Part shown: positions 7,536 through 9,984 of the stretch, in pieces
Layout: the number at the start of each line of letters is the position of its first letter
Numbering within the stretch: position 1 is the first letter of the stretch
DNA from: an uncultured Treponema sp.
GTDB lineage: Bacteria > Spirochaetota > Spirochaetia > Treponematales > Treponemataceae
Direction: 5' to 3'
Length of the DNA: 9,984 nt
Assembly: GCA_947167745.1 (NCBI GenBank)
Contig: CAMVJE010000053.1
Span: 1-9,984 of the forward strand
Position numbers and translations under genes: made by a program
Notes under the pieces: model-generated
What the model saw: only the letters and a program-made list of their open reading frames with translations
Told to the model about the DNA's origin: nothing
The model's database searches: none

Positions 7536-7564
7536 TCCACTCCACATCGGGGTGGATTTTTTTT
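7536..7564 (+). terminator. Rho-independent terminator of the dehydrogenase gene
   Basis: An 8-base stem (TCCACTCC with GGGGTGGA, one G-T pair) with loop ACATC is followed directly by eight T residues. It lies 24 bases after the stop codon. A smaller hairpin (CTGCA-TCCT-TGCAG, 7516-7529) precedes it. Confidence 0.92.
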
Positions 7565-7585
7565 GTTTAAAATAATATTAATAAT

Positions 7586-7614
7586 TTGACAAATTGATTT
7601 TCACGAGTTAGTAT
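7586..7614 (+). promoter_or_regulatory. Probable promoter of the outer-membrane protein gene
   Basis: A perfect -35 TTGACA (7586-7591), a 17-base spacer and a weaker -10 TAGTAT (7609-7614) lie between the upstream terminator and the next gene. The leader would be about 46 bases, ending in the ribosome site AAGGAG (7655-7660). Confidence 0.6.
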
Positions 7615-7666
7615 TTATCGAGTCTTTTAGATATTCTATATCAATAACTTTTTTAAGGAGTATGCT

Positions 7667-8374
7667 ATGAAAAAGATTATTATTGGAGTTCTCGCTCTCG
7701 TTATGTCAACAAGTTTGTTTGCAAAATCATGGACAAGCAATGTCGGTGTTGGCTTTACTGTACCAATCACAATGGTGCAAGGAAAAGATAACATTTTTAT
7801 CGAATCACTTACTTCTTCAACTGACAAAAAAACATTTACAACTTATGGCCTTCAGGGAATGTATCTGGGTTACCACGACAATGGTTTCACCTTTAAAGGC
7901 AAACTTGATCTCGCTTTCGGTATGGATAAAAAAACCTACTATGATTATACCGACAAAGAGTTTAAAGATATTTTGGCTATTAATTTAAACGAAACTCTTG
8001 GAGTCGGTTATTCATTTATTCGCAGCGAAAAAGTGCTTCTCGCTGCAACTGCAGGTATCGGTCTCTCTCAGATAATTATACCTTACAAGACTGGTGTTAA
8101 ATATAACGGAACTTCTACTGATCAAGAAACAACTATCACTTATACTACATTCAATCTGGGTGCAGACCTTACAGCAATTCTCAGAACCTCACAAAAATTC
8201 GGTTTCTATGCAAGTTTTTATATAGGCTGGATTCCATTTGGTAATGCAAAAACTGAAAATAAAATCGAGACAACCTCCGGCGGAACAACAAATTCAAATA
8301 CAACAACCAATACAAAAGACCTCAATGGAAATATCTTTATTGCTCCAACTATTGGTTTAGTTTGGACATTCTAA
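7667..8374 (+). CDS. Secreted protein, probable outer-membrane beta-barrel, function unknown
   Basis: I do not recognise a named family for this 235-residue protein. It has a clear Sec signal peptide (MKKIIIGVLALVMSTSLFA, likely cleaved before Lys20). The mature part alternates hydrophobic and polar residues, with many Gly, Thr, Tyr and Phe and segments such as KLDLAFGMDKKTYYDY, LNETLGVGYSF and KFGFYASFYIGWIPFG, and it ends in WTF. A C-terminal aromatic after strand-like repeats is typical of outer-membrane beta-barrels. An extracellular-loop-like Thr/Asn/Ser-rich stretch lies at about 203-220. A small barrel of eight to ten strands is a reasonable guess from length. The ATG at 7667 follows AAGGAG by 6 bases. 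It has its own promoter and terminator and so appears monocistronic. A porin-like, adhesin or lipid-modifying role cannot be told apart here. Confidence 0.85.
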   Translation: MKKIIIGVLALVMSTSLFAKSWTSNVGVGFTVPITMVQGKDNIFIESLTSSTDKKTFTTYGLQGMYLGYHDNGFTFKGKLDLAFGMDKKTYYDYTDKEFKDILAINLNETLGVGYSFIRSEKVLLAATAGIGLSQIIIPYKTGVKYNGTSTDQETTITYTTFNLGADLTAILRTSQKFGFYASFYIGWIPFGNAKTENKIETTSGGTTNSNTTTNTKDLNGNIFIAPTIGLVWTF

Positions 8375-8404
8375 AGTCAGAACATAAAGAACTAAATCTT
8401 ATAC

Positions 8405-8432
8405 ACACCCGACCCTGGTCGGGTGTTTTTTT
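8405..8432 (+). terminator. Rho-independent terminator of the outer-membrane protein gene
   Basis: A perfect 9-base stem (ACACCCGAC with GTCGGGTGT), loop CCTG, is followed by a run of T residues to 8432. It lies about 30 bases after the stop codon. Confidence 0.95.
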
Positions 8433-8445
8433 GTCTTTTTTCTCC

Positions 8446-8473
8446 TTGTAATTCTCTTATTTCGTGCTACAAT
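8446..8473 (+). promoter_or_regulatory. Probable promoter of the phosphofructokinase gene
   Basis: An extended -10 (TGC then TACAAT, 8465-8473) lies 16 bases after a weak -35 TTGTAA (8446-8451). Transcription would start near 8480, giving a leader of about 49 bases. It stands just after the preceding terminator, as expected for an independent gene. Confidence 0.6.
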
Positions 8474-8518
8474 TATAAAAATGGTTTGGAAGATTTCTTT
8501 CAAATGAGTAAAATTTTT

Positions 8519-8522
8519 GGAG
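8519..8522 (+). promoter_or_regulatory. Ribosome binding site that fixes the phosphofructokinase start
   Basis: GGAG stands 6 bases before the ATG at 8529. The in-frame TTG at 8517 overlaps this site and is therefore an unlikely start. Confidence 0.75.
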
Positions 8523-8528
8523 CAAGAT

Positions 8529-9752
8529 ATGAACGGAAATGTAATCGTCGGACAGTCAGGTGGTCCAACAGCAGTAATCAACTCTAGTTTAGCAGGTGTT
8601 TTCAAAACAGCGCTTGACCGTGGAGCAAAAAAAATCTACGGAATGTGCAACGGTATCAAGGGCCTTCTTGACGAAAAATATGTCGATTTAACCGACAAGC
8701 TCAACTCAACCATGGCAATCGACTTGCTCAAACGCACGCCATCTTCTTTCCTGGGTTCATGCCGATTCAAGCTCCCTGATGTCGAAAAAGACAAGGCAAC
8801 TTACGAACGGATTTTTGAAATACTCAAAAAACTCGACATCAAATTCTTCTTCTACATTGGTGGCAACGATTCAATGGACACCATCGATAAGCTTTCAAAA
8901 TATGCAAAAAGCGTAAACAGCGACATCCGCTTCATGGGCGTTCCAAAAACAATCGACAATGACCTTGCAATCACCGACCACACACCAGGTTACGGAAGTG
9001 CTGCAAAATTCATCGCCGCAACAATGAAAGAAATTATCCGCGATGGTCATGTTTACGACTACCCAACAATCTCCGTCGTTGAAATCATGGGTCGAAATGC
9101 AGGTTGGCTCACAGCTGCCGCAGCTCTCGCAAAATCAGATGACTGTGAAGGTGTAGATTTAATCTATCTGCCGGAGAAAGTCTTCGATATTGACCACTTC
9201 ATCAACAAAATCAAAGAACTTTCAAAAGCTGGCAAATCAATCGTTGTCGCAGTTTCAGAAGGTGTTCGCGTTGCAGACGGCCGCTTCGTTTTCGAACTTG
9301 CAGAGCATGTTGAATTTGTCGATGCATTCGGTCACAAGCAGATGAGCGGTACGGCAAAATTCCTCGCCAACAAAATCACCGCAGAATTGGGAACTAAAGC
9401 CCGCGCAATCGAACTTTCTACCCTCCAGCGCTGTGCAGCTCACATGTCCAGCCGAACCGACATCACCGAGGCATACAATGTCGGTGGTGCTGCAGTTAAA
9501 GCGGCATTCGAAGGCGAAACAGGCAAAGTTGTTGTCTTAAAACGAGTTTCTGACGATCCTTATATGTGTATCACTGAAACCGCAGATGTAAGCAAAATCG
9601 CCAATGTCGAAAAGAAAATCCCACTTGAGTGGATAACCGATGACGATTATGTAACCAACGATTTGATTCACTACATCCACCCGCTCATTCAGGCAGAGCT
9701 TTCGCCAATCATGGTAGACGGCTTACCAAGACATTTGCATTTGTCGATGTAG
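8529..9752 (+). CDS. pfp: Pyrophosphate-dependent 6-phosphofructokinase (diphosphate--fructose-6-phosphate 1-phosphotransferase)
   Basis: This 407-residue cytoplasmic enzyme phosphorylates fructose 6-phosphate to fructose 1,6-bisphosphate in glycolysis, with pyrophosphate rather than ATP as the likely donor. Motifs in order are GQSGGPT (8-14), GGNDSMDT (111-118), PKTIDND (139-145) with the catalytic base Asp143, and MGRNAGW (187-193). Two positions decide the donor: ATP enzymes have GGDGS and GTIDND, whereas here Asp114 replaces the second Gly and Lys140 replaces the Gly before TIDND, the pattern of PPi enzymes. The sequence GGNDS has Asn where many PPi enzymes have GGDDS. The length suits the roughly 400-residue PPi group found in spirochaetes and clostridia rather than the long 550-residue PfpB type. 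Such enzymes work reversibly and save ATP in fermenters. The ATG at 8529 has a good ribosome site. The donor is inferred from motifs and not shown. Confidence 0.93.
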   Translation: MNGNVIVGQSGGPTAVINSSLAGVFKTALDRGAKKIYGMCNGIKGLLDEKYVDLTDKLNSTMAIDLLKRTPSSFLGSCRFKLPDVEKDKATYERIFEILKKLDIKFFFYIGGNDSMDTIDKLSKYAKSVNSDIRFMGVPKTIDNDLAITDHTPGYGSAAKFIAATMKEIIRDGHVYDYPTISVVEIMGRNAGWLTAAAALAKSDDCEGVDLIYLPEKVFDIDHFINKIKELSKAGKSIVVAVSEGVRVADGRFVFELAEHVEFVDAFGHKQMSGTAKFLANKITAELGTKARAIELSTLQRCAAHMSSRTDITEAYNVGGAAVKAAFEGETGKVVVLKRVSDDPYMCITETADVSKIANVEKKIPLEWITDDDYVTNDLIHYIHPLIQAELSPIMVDGLPRHLHLSM

Positions 9753-9795
9753 TGATTTATGAAAAGAAACTCAACTTCTAATTTATAGAAGAAAA

Positions 9796-9984
9796 ACCCT
9801 CCTACTAGTACTACCAATCGGGGGCGTTGCGGGGTGCGGTTCAGGCATAGCCCTTACCGAGACTCGTCTACAAACTCGTCTTACGAGTTTGTTCGCCTAA
9901 TGGCGACCGACTCCCTACCCCGCAGAGGGGGGTGTGGGTGAAAGCAAAGCTTGAACCCCAGGGGAGAGACATCTCCCCTTCTGT
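9796..9984. repeat. G+C-rich, hairpin-rich intergenic element, candidate interspersed repeat (right end outside window)
   Basis: No convincing gene lies after the phosphofructokinase. After 43 A/T-rich bases the composition changes sharply: 83 of the 140 bases at 9821-9960 are G or C. The stretch holds two overlapping palindromes (TACTAGTA and TAGTACTA, 9803-9813), an 8-base long-range pairing (TGCGGGGT 9828-9835 with ACCCCGCA 9917-9924), a perfect 10-base hairpin with a 3-base loop (9870-9892), a 5-base hairpin (TCGCC/GGCGA, 9893-9906), a hairpin with tandem G-A mismatches (9936-9958), and a 7-base hairpin (GGGGAGA-GACA-TCTCCCC, 9961-9978). One frame stays open from 9789 to the TGA at 9939 but has no start codon at its beginning. 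An interspersed repeat is my first choice; a structured RNA or the edge of a mobile element are alternatives. Confidence 0.5.
9870..9892. repeat. Perfect inverted repeat (10-base stem, 3-base loop)
   Basis: ACAAACTCGT and ACGAGTTTGT pair completely around the loop CTT. It has no T-run on either side and so is not a normal terminator. ACTCGTCT occurs twice in a row here (9862-9869 and 9874-9881). Confidence 0.75.

Noticed and set aside
8503..8586. A 27-codon frame starting ATGAGTAAA that overlaps the start of the phosphofructokinase gene
   Set aside because: It has no ribosome site, and its overlap with the gene start in another frame looks accidental.
9775..9791. Hairpin CTTCTA-ATTTA-TAGAAG after the phosphofructokinase gene as a terminator
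   Set aside because: The stem is short and A/T-rich and is followed by A residues, not T, so it is not a convincing terminator on the plus strand.
9789..9941. Open frame of about 50 codons in the G+C-rich element
   Set aside because: It has no start codon near its beginning and no ribosome site, and it is arginine- and serine-rich in the way translated G+C-rich repeats are. The hairpins explain the sequence better.
1..9984. CRISPR arrays, tRNA or rRNA genes, transposases, phage genes
   Set aside because: I saw no regularly spaced repeats, no cloverleaf or rRNA-like segments and no transposase, integrase or phage motifs in any readable frame.

Overview
The window looks like chromosomal DNA of a host-associated spirochaete, most likely a gut or rumen Treponema. 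The grounds are moderate base composition with many A/T-rich leaders, lipoproteins with relaxed lipoboxes, a pyrophosphate-type phosphofructokinase, and a TolC / adaptor / RND pump in the same gene order as the Borrelia bes operon, with an adaptor that lacks the usual alpha-hairpin. The genus is inferred from gene content and cannot be proven by reading alone.

Positions 1-5903 (minus strand) hold a self-regulated tripartite efflux operon, transcribed right to left: a double-headed TetR-type regulator (4593-5846), a TolC-like outer-membrane channel (3142-4581), a lipoprotein periplasmic adaptor (2205-3125) and an RND inner-membrane pump whose C-terminus lies beyond the left edge (1-2195). The gaps between the genes are only 11, 16 and 9 bases, and the three downstream genes have good ribosome sites. 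A near-consensus promoter (TTGACA, 17-base spacer, TATATT) sits just upstream of the regulator. It is covered by two copies of a 20-base palindromic repeat, one between -35 and -10 and one over the predicted start site. This is strong evidence for autorepression of the whole operon.

Positions 5932-6558 (minus strand) encode a small TPR-repeat lipoprotein just upstream of the operon. A 141-base divergent region then leads to the plus-strand genes: a short-chain dehydrogenase resembling gluconate 5-dehydrogenase (6700-7512), a secreted, probably outer-membrane beta-barrel protein of unknown function (7667-8374), and a PPi-dependent 6-phosphofructokinase (8529-9752). The first two are each followed by a clear rho-independent terminator, and all three have plausible promoters of their own, so they are probably single-gene units. 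The dehydrogenase belongs to sugar-acid metabolism and the phosphofructokinase to glycolysis, which fits a carbohydrate-fermenting spirochaete.

Positions 9753-9984 have no convincing gene. From about 9796 the sequence becomes strikingly G+C-rich (83 of 140 bases in 9821-9960) and full of inverted repeats. It looks like an interspersed repeat or structured element and is the least explained part of the window. The most interesting features are this element and the fused double-TetR regulator with its paired operators; the rest is fairly ordinary.
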